A stretch of 21,293 nucleotides of DNA from an uncultured Eubacteriales bacterium (GTDB taxonomy: Bacteria; Bacillota; Clostridia; Oscillospirales; Oscillospiraceae): NCBI GenBank assembly GCA_900548615.1, contig URKW01000025.1, positions 1 through 21,293 on the forward strand. The letters run 5' to 3'. The notes under the pieces were generated by a model, which saw only the letters and a list, made by a program, of their open reading frames with translations, was not told the DNA's origin and ran no database searches. Of this stretch, positions 1 through 7,356 are shown piece after piece; position 1 is the first letter of the stretch; each line of letters starts with the position of its first letter. Made by a program: the position numbers and the translations under genes.

Positions 1-1
1 G

Positions 2-75
2 TGCGCGGTACAGGACTCGAACCTGTGACCCCATGCACGTCAAGCATGTGCTCTAGCCAGCTGAGCTAACCGCGC
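2..75 (-). tRNA. tRNA-Val (anticodon GAC)
   Basis: Read on the minus strand this folds as a full cloverleaf of 74 nt: 7-bp acceptor stem (GCGCGGT/ACCGCGC), D-arm GCTC/GAGC, anticodon stem CATGC/GCATG with the seven-base loop TTGACGT, and T-arm ACAGG-TTCGAGT-CCTGT. The loop places GAC at positions 34-36, which reads valine GUC/GUU codons. The discriminator base is A. The window starts immediately after it, so an encoded CCA tail cannot be judged. It has its own promoter just upstream. Confidence 0.96.
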
Positions 76-88
76 GGACAACGGTAAT

Positions 89-117
89 ATAATAGCGTAT
101 CTTGCCGGTTTTGTCAA
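89..117 (-). promoter_or_regulatory. Promoter of tRNA-Val
   Basis: On the minus strand TTGACA (112-117) and TATTAT (89-94) are separated by 17 bases. This is a near-consensus sigma-A promoter. The -10 box ends 13 bases before the tRNA 5' end, so transcription would start a few bases upstream of the mature tRNA. Confidence 0.85.
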
Positions 118-158
118 TAGCTATTCCGCAAAAAAACGCAATTTTTTCTATCCGCGTC

Positions 159-1076
159 TCAGCTTCGCCCGGCATACTTCCGCAGCTGCTGCTCAAATTC
201 CGGGCTGCGGGGACAGCTCACCGTGACCAGTTTCCCTGTCCGGGGGTGGACAAAGCGCAGCTCCCCCGCCTGAAGGCACTGCCCTGCCAGTCCCGGCACC
301 GGCTTTTTCGCGCCGTACACCGTGTCGCCCAGAATGGGGTGGCCGATGTAGGCCATGTGTACCCGGATCTGGTGGGTGCGGCCCGTTTCCAGACGGCAGC
401 GCACGTGGGTCACGCCGTTATAGCGGGCGATGACCTCCCAATGGGTCACGGCGCGGCGGCCGTTGCGGGGCTCCACCGCCATCTTTTTCCGGTCGGAGGG
501 ATGCCGTCCGATGGGTGCGTCCACCGTGCCGCTGTCCTGCCGCAGATTGCCCATCACCAGACACTCGTATGTCCGGGCCAGCGTATGGTCGCTGAGCTGA
601 GCGCTGAGTGCCAGATGGGCGGCGTCATTCTTGGCGGCGATGATCAGGCCGCTGGTGTCCCGGTCGATGCGGTGGACGATACCGGGCCGCTTCTCACCGC
701 CGATGCCGGACAGCGAATCGCCGCAGTGATGCAGCAGGGCGTTGACCAGCGTGCCGTCGGGATGGCCCAGCGCAGGATGCACCACCAGCCCCACCGGCTT
801 GTTCACCACGATCACGTCCTGATCCTCATACACCACGTCCAGCGGAATATCCTGCGGCTCCACGGCAATCTCCTCCGCCTCGGGGCGGGTGACTTCCACG
901 GTCTCGCCGCCGGTCAGACGGTAGTTTTTCGCCGCGCTCGCGCCGTTCACAGCAACACCGCCGCTCTCCAGCAGCTTGGCCGCCGCGCTGCGGGTCAGGC
1001 CCTCCACATGGGCGGCCAGCCACGCGTCGATCCGGGCGCCCCGGTCTTCACTTGTCGCCGTCAGCGTCAGTTGCAT
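159..1076 (-). CDS. rluD: RluA/RluD-family 23S rRNA pseudouridine synthase
   Basis: 305-residue enzyme that converts uridine to pseudouridine in large-subunit rRNA. An S4-like RNA-binding domain occupies about residues 10-65, followed by the synthase domain. The family motif HRIDRDTSG lies at 135-143, with the expected catalytic aspartate at D138, and the RTHQIRVH block is present near the C-terminus. The start ATG lies inside the end of lspA (29-base overlap), so it is co-transcribed and probably translationally coupled. The lspA-rluD order is common in Firmicutes, where the gene is often called ylyB. Exact target uridines cannot be told from sequence; RluA- or RluC-type specificity is possible. 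Length is normal for the family. Confidence 0.9.
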   Translation of the reverse strand: MQLTLTATSEDRGARIDAWLAAHVEGLTRSAAAKLLESGGVAVNGASAAKNYRLTGGETVEVTRPEAEEIAVEPQDIPLDVVYEDQDVIVVNKPVGLVVHPALGHPDGTLVNALLHHCGDSLSGIGGEKRPGIVHRIDRDTSGLIIAAKNDAAHLALSAQLSDHTLARTYECLVMGNLRQDSGTVDAPIGRHPSDRKKMAVEPRNGRRAVTHWEVIARYNGVTHVRCRLETGRTHQIRVHMAYIGHPILGDTVYGAKKPVPGLAGQCLQAGELRFVHPRTGKLVTVSCPRSPEFEQQLRKYAGRS

Positions 1077-1548
1077 CGTCTTTCTTCCTTGCGTCGTATT
1101 TTTCGTAGAACCACAGGTAGTACACCGCGCCCAGAATCACGCCCACCACCACGAAGCAGTCGGCCAGATTGAACACGGGGTAGTCGAACAGCAGCAGGTC
1201 GAACATATCCACCACGTAGCCGTTGGCGATGCGGTCGATGATATTGCCCACGCCGCCGCCCAAAATCAGCAGCGCCGCCGCGACGCCCAGCGGATGCCGC
1301 ACGATCCGCCGCAGCAGCAGATAGGCCACCGCCACCAGCAGCACCGCCGTTACCGCCACCAGCAGCACCGTTTTGCCGGAAAAGCTTGACCACGCCGCGC
1401 CGTAGTTATGCACACGGGTCAGCTGCAGAAAGCCCGGCAGGAAGCCGGTGCTCTGGCCCAGCTCCAGATGGCTGACCGTCCAGCTTTTCAGCAGCTGGTC
1501 GCAGCCGATCAGCACCAGCACCACCAGCGTATAAAGCGCATATATCAT
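1048..1548 (-). CDS. lspA: Lipoprotein signal peptidase (signal peptidase II)
   Basis: 166-residue membrane aspartyl protease that removes signal peptides from diacylglyceryl-modified prolipoproteins such as the peptide-binding lipoprotein encoded at 2715. Four hydrophobic segments are visible (about 4-20, 58-80, 88-104, 128-147). The conserved NYGAAWS block is at 48-54, GNIIDR at 101-106, and the two expected catalytic aspartates are D114 (in VVDMFD) and D130 (in FNLAD). I chose the ATG at 1548: it has a GAGG ribosome site just upstream and gives the usual N-terminus. A longer in-frame start at 1674 would add 42 polar residues and lie upstream of the promoter. Confidence 0.93.
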   Translation of the reverse strand: MIYALYTLVVLVLIGCDQLLKSWTVSHLELGQSTGFLPGFLQLTRVHNYGAAWSSFSGKTVLLVAVTAVLLVAVAYLLLRRIVRHPLGVAAALLILGGGVGNIIDRIANGYVVDMFDLLLFDYPVFNLADCFVVVGVILGAVYYLWFYEKYDARKKDDATDADGDK

Positions 1549-1584
1549 ATCGTAGCCCTCGTTATCTTCAAAATGATCCCCTCT

Positions 1585-1613
1585 ATCATAGCGCAAAGCC
1601 GCCGGATTTGCAA
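1585..1613 (-). promoter_or_regulatory. Promoter of lspA-rluD
   Basis: Minus strand TTGCAA (1608-1613), 17-base spacer, TATGAT (1585-1590). It lies about 37 bases upstream of the chosen lspA start and supports that start over the longer reading. Confidence 0.7.
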
Positions 1614-1731
1614 GCACAAGAGAAGTCCTCCCCTGCACACAGGCGGTTGACCGGCGCCGCAGCAGGGACACCATAAAATTGACAAAACATACAAAATATT
1701 TGCCGAATATTTACTAAAAACAAAAAAGCTA

Positions 1732-1761
1732 TTGCACGGAGAAAAACATATCTGCTATAAT
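1732..1761 (+). promoter_or_regulatory. Promoter of the GntR regulator gene
   Basis: TTGCAC (1732-1737), 18-base spacer, TATAAT (1756-1761), with an extended -10 TG at 1753-1754. The 12-base palindrome ATAATATATTAT (1757-1768) overlaps the -10 box. It is AT-only, so it may be chance rather than an autoregulatory operator. Confidence 0.75.
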
Positions 1762-1812
1762 ATATTATTATCGTATAGCATTTCAACAGTTTGCCCGGAA
1801 GGGAGATTTTCT

Positions 1813-2442
1813 ATGGCGGAGCGTATTACAGCGCAGAAAGTATATGAATATGTAAGAGAGCAGATCGTTTCCAAGGCGCTTTTCCCTGGGAACCGCATTG
1901 TGGAGGATGAGCTGGCGGAGGCTCTGCACACCAGCCGCACCACTGTCCGCAACGGCATTGCCATCCTGAGCTATAACGGTCTGGTGGATGTGATCTCCAA
2001 CTACGGTACCTTCGTGACGAAGCCCACTCTGTCTGACATGGAGCAGGCCTACGCCGTGCGCACCGTACTGGAGGTGGAGGCGATGCGGCTGGCTATCCCG
2101 CGGATCACCGAAGGTGCACTGCTCAGGATGGAAAAAAATCTGGAGGCACAGCGGGAGCTGACACGCAACTACTCCATGGCCACCTATGTGGATCTGAATT
2201 CCGCATTTCATCAGGAGATCGTGCAGGCCGCCGGCAACATCTACATGGAAAAATACCTGCGCGAGTTGTACAACAAAACCGCCGTCTTTCTGACGTTCTA
2301 CGATACCTCCATTTCCAACATTAATTCTCTCAGCAGCCACGAGCAGATGTACCAGGCGCTGAAGGATCGGGACGAGGCCGCTGCGGTAGAGGCGCTGCGG
2401 CAGGACATGGTGTTTGCCACCGAATGCATCTGCATCAACTGA
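1813..2442 (+). CDS. GntR-family transcriptional regulator, FCD (FadR) subfamily
   Basis: 209-residue DNA-binding regulator. An N-terminal winged helix-turn-helix covers about residues 1-70 (VYEYVREQI, then EDELAEALHTSRTTVRNGI as the HTH, then a wing ending GTFVTKP). A helical FCD ligand domain follows, with a DLNSAFHQ segment carrying the first D and H metal/ligand positions and a later SSHEQMYQAL carrying another H. The His usually found in the last helix appears replaced (RQDM). FCD regulators typically sense small carboxylates or amino acids. The ATG at 1813 follows GGAAGGGAGA at 1797-1806; an upstream in-frame ATG at 1732 would overlap the promoter and was rejected. The gene ends with its own terminator and faces the peptide operon, whose promoter carries a matching palindrome, so it is probably that operon's local regulator (inference). 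Confidence 0.9.
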   Translation: MAERITAQKVYEYVREQIVSKALFPGNRIVEDELAEALHTSRTTVRNGIAILSYNGLVDVISNYGTFVTKPTLSDMEQAYAVRTVLEVEAMRLAIPRITEGALLRMEKNLEAQRELTRNYSMATYVDLNSAFHQEIVQAAGNIYMEKYLRELYNKTAVFLTFYDTSISNINSLSSHEQMYQALKDRDEAAAVEALRQDMVFATECICIN

Positions 2443-2457
2443 ACATACCGCCATGGT

Positions 2458-2497
2458 AAAAGTGCCTGCGTACTATCCGGTACGCAGGCACTTTTTT
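2458..2497 (+). terminator. Rho-independent terminator of the GntR gene
   Basis: A perfect 13-bp stem (2461-2473 with 2480-2492) and six-base loop TATCCG are followed by a T run to 2497. Flanking A and T residues extend the stem. It separates the regulator transcript from the peptide operon. Confidence 0.95.
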
Positions 2498-2586
2498 CTG
2501 AGTGTCTCTCTTGTCAGCTTTTTGCACAAAAAGCCTGAGAGGGAATCGTGTGTTTCTCCAAAAAACAGCAATTTTCACAAAAGGAC

Positions 2587-2615
2587 TTGCGAAAACGCTC
2601 TTCATTGTGTACAAT
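2587..2615 (+). promoter_or_regulatory. Promoter of the peptide transport operon
   Basis: TTGCGA (2587-2592), exactly 17 bases, TACAAT (2610-2615). A second TACAAT lies 12 bases further on (2622-2627). The predicted transcript has a leader of roughly 90 bases before the binding-protein start. The -10 box is half of a palindrome described separately. Confidence 0.75.
2604..2615. promoter_or_regulatory. Candidate GntR/FCD operator over the -10 box
   Basis: ATTGT-GT-ACAAT is a 5+5 inverted repeat around two bases. FCD-type GntR regulators commonly bind TTGT-nn-ACAA-like palindromes, and a gene for such a regulator lies directly upstream. Binding here would cover the -10 element and block transcription. 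Assignment to this regulator is inference. Confidence 0.55.
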
Positions 2616-2714
2616 CAATAATACAATGTTGCATACAGTCAAATGCAGCGCTCTCACTCTTTTGAGCGGGAGGACAAAAAAGGTCGTAAGATCAAGATGA
2701 AAGAGGAGGAACCT

Positions 2715-4325
2715 ATGAAAAAGATCACTGCTCTCTTGTTGGCGTGTCTGATGATGGTGTCCCTGCTGGCTGGCTGCGGCGGCGGCAGCACCAACACCAA
2801 TGACAACGCGAACGTCGCACCGGAGGACAGAGTCCTTCACATGCGCACAACATCCGCGCTGCTGTCCACCGACTGGCAGGCTTCCACCCTGACCGATGAC
2901 ATGAAGATCCTGTGGGTTCATGTGTTTGAAGGTCTGTACGGCATGGACGAGGCCAACGGCGGCTACTTTAACCTGCTGGCCAAGGACATTGCCGTCAGCG
3001 AGGACGGCCTGACCTACACCGTTACGCTGCAGGACGCTACCTTCCAGAACGGAGACCCCCTGACCGCCGAGGATGTGGTGTTCAGCTATAAGCTGGCCAT
3101 GGAGAACTCCCGCTTCAACTATGTTACCAGCTTCATCAGCGACATCACCGCGCAGGACGAAAAGACTGTTGTCTTTACGCTGGACTATCCCTATTCCGCC
3201 ATCGCCCACACCTTCTGGACTATCAAGGTGGTCAGCCAGCGGGAGTATAATGAGATCGTCGCCTCCGGCAAGGAGTTCGGCACCGAGCCCCACACCGCCG
3301 GCACCGGCCCCTACATCCTGACCGAGTTCGATGCCAACTTCGTCAAGCTGAAGGCCTATGACGGCTACTGGAGAGGCGCTCCCGACATCAAGAACGTGGA
3401 GTACCGCGTCATTACCGAGAACGCCGCTGCCGTTATCGCTTTCAAGAACGGCGAGCTGGATTACTTCACCGACGTGCCCCTGACTGACTGGGAAAGTGTG
3501 AAGGCTGCCTCCGGCGAGAACAACGCCATGCTGAAGGCCAACGACATCCACTGGCTGGGCATCAACTACCTCTCTCCCACCAACAACAATATTCTGGGCA
3601 ACGAAAAGGTGCGCGAGGCCATCTTCTGGGCGATCAACAAGGACGACTGCATCACGGCGGCCACTGCCGGCTACGGCTCTCCCGCCTATGAGTACATGCC
3701 CTCCGAGTACGTGGCTACCTCTCCCAACTACCGGGACGGCAAGTTTGCCACCTATGACTACGCTCCCGACAAGGCACACCAGTGCCTGCTGGACGCCGGC
3801 TTTACCGAGGAGCAGATCGCTTCCGGCATCGACGTCGGCACCATCCTGACCTATGGCGACGCCAGTCTGCCCAAGGGCAAGGAGTGCGTGGTCATTCAGG
3901 CCAATCTGGCCGCCTGCGGCATGAAGGCGGAAGTGGAGACCGGTGATTACTCCGCCGTGGGACCCCGTATGTACAGCCAGGACTATGACATGGCCATTTT
4001 CGCCGACAGCGGCAACTACGACTACAACAACATCCGTCAGCAGGTAGACTCCGAGTCCGTCGGTATGTATGTGGTACGCTTCAAGGACGACAAGAGTCCC
4101 TTCGACTGGCAGAAGATGGAGGAACTGGTGGATGCCGGTGTTGCCACTGCCGACACCAAGGAGCGCTATGACATCTATACCGAGCTGTGGAGCATGGTCA
4201 TGGATACCAAGACCATCTACCCCATCCTGCATACCGGCGTGGGTGTGGCATGGTCTCAGAACATCAATGTCCCTGATGTACCTCCTCTGTACTATCACAT
4301 TGAAAAGATGACCTGGGCCAACTGA
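2715..4325 (+). CDS. Peptide ABC transporter substrate-binding lipoprotein (SBP family 5)
   Basis: 536-residue extracellular binding protein that would deliver peptides to the permease encoded downstream. The start at 2715 follows a strong GAGGAGGA ribosome site and gives a lipoprotein signal peptide: MKK, a hydrophobic stretch, then the lipobox LLAGC and a Gly/Ser-rich linker. The mature part shows the family-5 pattern: NLLAKDIAVSEDGLTYTVTL near the N-terminus, a GDPLTAEDVVFSYK block, GTGPYILTEF and YWRGAPDIKNVEYRVI, and VREAIFWAINKDDC. These are typical of DppA/OppA. The exact ligand (dipeptide, oligopeptide or another family-5 ligand such as nickel chelates) is not readable, but the dipeptidase downstream favours short peptides. 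It is the first gene of the operon and is followed by a stable hairpin, so its mRNA may be more abundant than the rest. Confidence 0.92.
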   Translation: MKKITALLLACLMMVSLLAGCGGGSTNTNDNANVAPEDRVLHMRTTSALLSTDWQASTLTDDMKILWVHVFEGLYGMDEANGGYFNLLAKDIAVSEDGLTYTVTLQDATFQNGDPLTAEDVVFSYKLAMENSRFNYVTSFISDITAQDEKTVVFTLDYPYSAIAHTFWTIKVVSQREYNEIVASGKEFGTEPHTAGTGPYILTEFDANFVKLKAYDGYWRGAPDIKNVEYRVITENAAAVIAFKNGELDYFTDVPLTDWESVKAASGENNAMLKANDIHWLGINYLSPTNNNILGNEKVREAIFWAINKDDCITAATAGYGSPAYEYMPSEYVATSPNYRDGKFATYDYAPDKAHQCLLDAGFTEEQIASGIDVGTILTYGDASLPKGKECVVIQANLAACGMKAEVETGDYSAVGPRMYSQDYDMAIFADSGNYDYNNIRQQVDSESVGMYVVRFKDDKSPFDWQKMEELVDAGVATADTKERYDIYTELWSMVMDTKTIYPILHTGVGVAWSQNINVPDVPPLYYHIEKMTWAN

Positions 4326-4361
4326 TCTGTTGGATCACACTGTCACATTCCAGTAAGCAAA

Positions 4362-4400
4362 GCACCCGGCGTCCTCGCTGCGCGCGGGGACGCCGGGTGC
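4362..4400 (+). other. Intercistronic hairpin between binding protein and permease genes
   Basis: A perfect 13-bp GC-rich stem (4362-4374 with 4388-4400) has a 13-base loop. Only CTTATC follows it, with no T run, so it is unlikely to be an efficient intrinsic terminator. In binding-protein transporter operons such a structure often protects or partly attenuates the upstream message, giving excess binding protein; that role is inferred here. Confidence 0.7.
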
Positions 4401-4419
4401 CTTATCATCAGGAGGAGCT

Positions 4420-5358
4420 ATGTACAAATTTATCATAAAGCGTATTCTGTTCCTGATCCCCACCATCATCGGCGTGACCTTCATCATTTACGCGGTAATG
4501 AACATCACACCGGGCGATCCTGGCCGGGCGATTTTGGGAACCGGCGTATCTCAGGCAGACATCGACGCGTATAACCACGCGTTGGGGTATGATCTGCCGT
4601 TCCTGCAAAAATTCGGTCTCTACATCAAACGGATGGTGATAGACCAGGACTTCGGCATTTCCTATGTGACCAAGCAAAACGCGTTCCATGAGATCTGGCC
4701 CCGCTTTCTTGTCACGCTGAAGCTCAGCTTTCTGGGCGTATTTCTTTCGGCTATTATCGGTATCCCGCTGGGCATACAGGCGGCTGTGAAGCAGTATAAG
4801 CTGGCAGATACGATCCCGTCGCTGCTGGCGTTCCTGCTGGCGGCTGTCCCCACCTTCGTACTGGGGCTCGCCATGCTGTTCCTGTTCTGCGACAGGCTCA
4901 ACTGGCTGCCCTCCTACGGCATCGATACCTTCAAACACTATATCATGCCGGCGCTGGCCATTTCGCTTCCGCCGGCGGCGCAGAATTTCCGCTTCACCAA
5001 ATCCTCCATGCTGGAGGCTATCCGTCAGGACTACGTCCGCACGGCCCGCGCCAAGGGCGTGCCGGAGCGCACCGTGATCTGGAAGCACGTTCTGAAAAAC
5101 GCGCTGCTGCCGGTGGTCACGCAGGTGGGCCTGAGTCTGGGTACCCTGATCTGCGGCGCCGTGGTGGCAGAGAAGATGTTCTCCATCCCTGGCATCGGCA
5201 GTCTGATCGTGGATCGCATTAACTTCAAAGATGAGCCGGTCATCATCGCCGGTACGATCCTGATCGCCGTATGCTTCACGCTGGTCATGCTGGTGGTGGA
5301 CATTGCCTACGCCTTCATCGACCCGCGCATCCGCGCAAAATACAGCAAGACCAAGTAA
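4420..5358 (+). CDS. dppB: Peptide ABC transporter permease, DppB type
   Basis: 312-residue inner-membrane permease. It opens with the characteristic DppB/OppB start: a short basic stretch then a first membrane helix (ILFLIPTIIGVTFIIYAV) followed by NITPGDPG. About six membrane segments are visible. The cytoplasmic coupling loop that contacts the ATPases is clear: IRQDYVRTARAKGVPERTV, followed by KHVLKNALLPVVT. The ATG has a GGAGGAG ribosome site at 4411-4417. It pairs with the second permease 15 bases downstream. Which substrate is moved is set by the binding protein, so dpp rather than opp naming is a convenience. Confidence 0.93.
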   Translation: MYKFIIKRILFLIPTIIGVTFIIYAVMNITPGDPGRAILGTGVSQADIDAYNHALGYDLPFLQKFGLYIKRMVIDQDFGISYVTKQNAFHEIWPRFLVTLKLSFLGVFLSAIIGIPLGIQAAVKQYKLADTIPSLLAFLLAAVPTFVLGLAMLFLFCDRLNWLPSYGIDTFKHYIMPALAISLPPAAQNFRFTKSSMLEAIRQDYVRTARAKGVPERTVIWKHVLKNALLPVVTQVGLSLGTLICGAVVAEKMFSIPGIGSLIVDRINFKDEPVIIAGTILIAVCFTLVMLVVDIAYAFIDPRIRAKYSKTK

Positions 5359-5373
5359 AGGAGGGACGGTTTG

Positions 5374-6267
5374 ATGGAAAACAATATCACAGCCGCCGCG
5401 CCCGCCAAGGCGGTCTATAAGCGTCCCAGTCAGGCCAAGGAGATCTGGCGCCGGTTCCGCAAGGGCAAAGGCGCCGTGGTGGGACTGATCTGTCTGGTCA
5501 TTATTCTTCTGGCGGTTCTGGTGGGCCCGCTGCTGATCCCCTATGAAAACGCCACCACCCAGAACTTCTCCAACTATCTGGCAAAGCCCTCCGCCGAGCA
5601 CCTGTTCGGCTGCGACGGGTATGGCCGCGATATTCTGGCCCGCGTGATCCACGGCGGCAAAACGTCGCTGGGCATCGCCATCCTCGCCACCATCACCTCC
5701 TGCATTTTTGGTAGCCTGCTGGGCGCTGTGGCCGGCTTCTTCGGCGGCAAGGTGGACGCGCTGATCATGCGTGCGCTGGACATCTTCATGTCCGTACCTG
5801 ACATTCTCTTCACCATGGCGGTGGTCTACGCGCTGGGCGCCAACTTCATCAACCTGATGGTCGCCCTGACGCTGACATTCTTTACCAACTATGTCCGTCT
5901 TGTCCGCTCTCAGGTGCTGACGCTCTCGGAGCAGGACTATGTGGAGGCGGCCCGTGCCGGCGGCGCAGGCGGCTTGCGGATCATTCTCAGCCACGTGCTG
6001 CCCAACTCTGTGGGCGTGATCATCGTCAATACGACGCTGAACGTGGCCAAGATCGTGATCTATGAATCCACCCTGAGCTTTCTGGGTCTGGGTATGCCGC
6101 AGCCCGCCCCTGAATGGGGTCAGATGTTGTCCGAGGCGCGTGAATTCATGAGCACCGCGCCGCATCTGCTGCTGTTCCCCGCGCTGGCTATCGTGCTGAC
6201 CGCCTGCGCCATCAACCTTGTGGGCGATGGCCTGCGCGACGCGCTGGATCCGCACCTGAAGTCCTGA
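5374..6267 (+). CDS. dppC: Peptide ABC transporter permease, DppC type
   Basis: 297-residue second permease subunit. It has the longer cytoplasmic N-terminus usual for DppC/OppC (about 35 residues before the first membrane helix), then FGCDGYGRDILARVIHGGK in the periplasm-facing loop region and the coupling loop LSEQDYVEAARAGGAGGLR near residues 185-205. ATG at 5374 was chosen with the AAAGGAGGG ribosome site at 5357-5365; a TTG one codon earlier (5371) is in frame but less likely. It sits between dppB and the two ATPase genes with short gaps, consistent with one transcript. Confidence 0.93.
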   Translation: MENNITAAAPAKAVYKRPSQAKEIWRRFRKGKGAVVGLICLVIILLAVLVGPLLIPYENATTQNFSNYLAKPSAEHLFGCDGYGRDILARVIHGGKTSLGIAILATITSCIFGSLLGAVAGFFGGKVDALIMRALDIFMSVPDILFTMAVVYALGANFINLMVALTLTFFTNYVRLVRSQVLTLSEQDYVEAARAGGAGGLRIILSHVLPNSVGVIIVNTTLNVAKIVIYESTLSFLGLGMPQPAPEWGQMLSEAREFMSTAPHLLLFPALAIVLTACAINLVGDGLRDALDPHLKS

Positions 6268-6291
6268 CCATCGGGCAGAAAGGATGATAAC

Positions 6292-7356
6292 ATGAAGAAG
6301 AAGCAACAAGATACCGCGGAGGTCAAGCGGCTGACTGTCCCGGAGGGATACGACGGGCCGATGCTGGATATCCGCGACCTGCGGGTGATCTATAAAACCG
6401 ATCTGGAAACGGTGGAGGCCATCAACGGCATCTCTCTGCGGATCGGCAAGGGCAAGACCTTCGGGCTGGTGGGTGAGACCGGCGCAGGCAAGACCACTAC
6501 GGCGCTGTCTATTCTGCGGCTGTTGCCCCATAACACTGGCCGTATCCTCAACGGCGAGATCCTGTTCAACGGCGTGAACCTGCTGGACGAGGACGAGGAG
6601 GTCATGCGGGCCGTGCGCGGCAACCTGATCTCCATGGTGTTTCAGGATCCCATGTCCGCGCTGAACCCGGTATACACGGTGGGGGATCAGATCGGCGAGG
6701 CTGTGGCACTGCACAACCCTGACTTCACCAAGGAGCAGGTGGAGGAGCGTGTGGATGAGATGCTGAAGCTGGTGGGCATCATGCCCTCCCGCAAGCACGA
6801 TTATCCCCATCAGTTTTCCGGCGGCATGAAGCAGCGCGTGGTCATTGCCATGGCGCTGTGCTGCGAGCCGGAGCTGCTGATCGCCGACGAGCCCACCACG
6901 GCGCTGGATGTGACCATTCAGGCGCAGGTGCTGGCCATGATCCGGGAACTGCGCGACCGTCTGGGCACCTCCATGCTGATGATCACTCACGATCTGGGCA
7001 TTGTAGCTCAAACCTGCGACGACGTAGGCGTGATGTACGCCGGCGAGATCATCGAATCCGGCACGGTGGAGGATATCTTTCTGGGTGACAGGCACCATCC
7101 CTATACCGTGGGCCTGTTTGACTCCATTCCCAACCTGACCTCCCGTGCCACCCGGCTGAAGCCCATTCCCGGCCTGATGCCGGATCCCACGGCGCTGCCC
7201 GACGGCTGCGTTTTCGCCGACCGGTGCAGCCACTGCATGGAGATCTGCAGCACGCAGCACCCTCAGGTGTACACCAACGGCACCCACAAGCTGTGCTGCC
7301 ATCTGTTTGACAAGGAGCTGGAGAGAGGAGGACAGGAAAATGGAACACAGGACTAA
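6292..7356 (+). CDS. dppD: Peptide ABC transporter ATP-binding protein, DppD type
   Basis: 354-residue ATPase that powers uptake with its partner encoded next. Walker A GETGAGKTT is at 61-69, Q-loop FQDPMSALNP at 117-126, signature FSGGMKQR at 175-182, Walker B LLIADE at 195-200, followed by the D-loop and a switch histidine in MITHDLGIVAQ. The C-terminal oligopeptide/dipeptide domain carries the cysteine pattern GCVFADRCSHCMEIC, which in some DppD proteins binds an iron-sulfur cluster. It starts with about 23 extra residues before the ATPase fold. ATG at 6292 follows AGAAAGGATGATAAC. Its last 17 bases overlap the next gene, which suggests coupled translation of the two ATPases. Confidence 0.93.
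   Translation: MKKKQQDTAEVKRLTVPEGYDGPMLDIRDLRVIYKTDLETVEAINGISLRIGKGKTFGLVGETGAGKTTTALSILRLLPHNTGRILNGEILFNGVNLLDEDEEVMRAVRGNLISMVFQDPMSALNPVYTVGDQIGEAVALHNPDFTKEQVEERVDEMLKLVGIMPSRKHDYPHQFSGGMKQRVVIAMALCCEPELLIADEPTTALDVTIQAQVLAMIRELRDRLGTSMLMITHDLGIVAQTCDDVGVMYAGEIIESGTVEDIFLGDRHHPYTVGLFDSIPNLTSRATRLKPIPGLMPDPTALPDGCVFADRCSHCMEICSTQHPQVYTNGTHKLCCHLFDKELERGGQENGTQD

Noticed and set aside
121..158. A6/T7 mini-hairpin after rluD as a terminator
   Set aside because: Only A-T pairs with a five-base loop; too weak to call with confidence. Read-through into the tRNA gene remains possible.
2502..2548. Imperfect hairpin (CTCTC...GCTTTTT/AAAAAGC...GAGAG) upstream of the peptide operon promoter
   Set aside because: It lies after the GntR terminator and before the promoter, has interrupted pairing and no following T run on the plus strand. 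A role as a leader RNA is excluded by its position upstream of the promoter.
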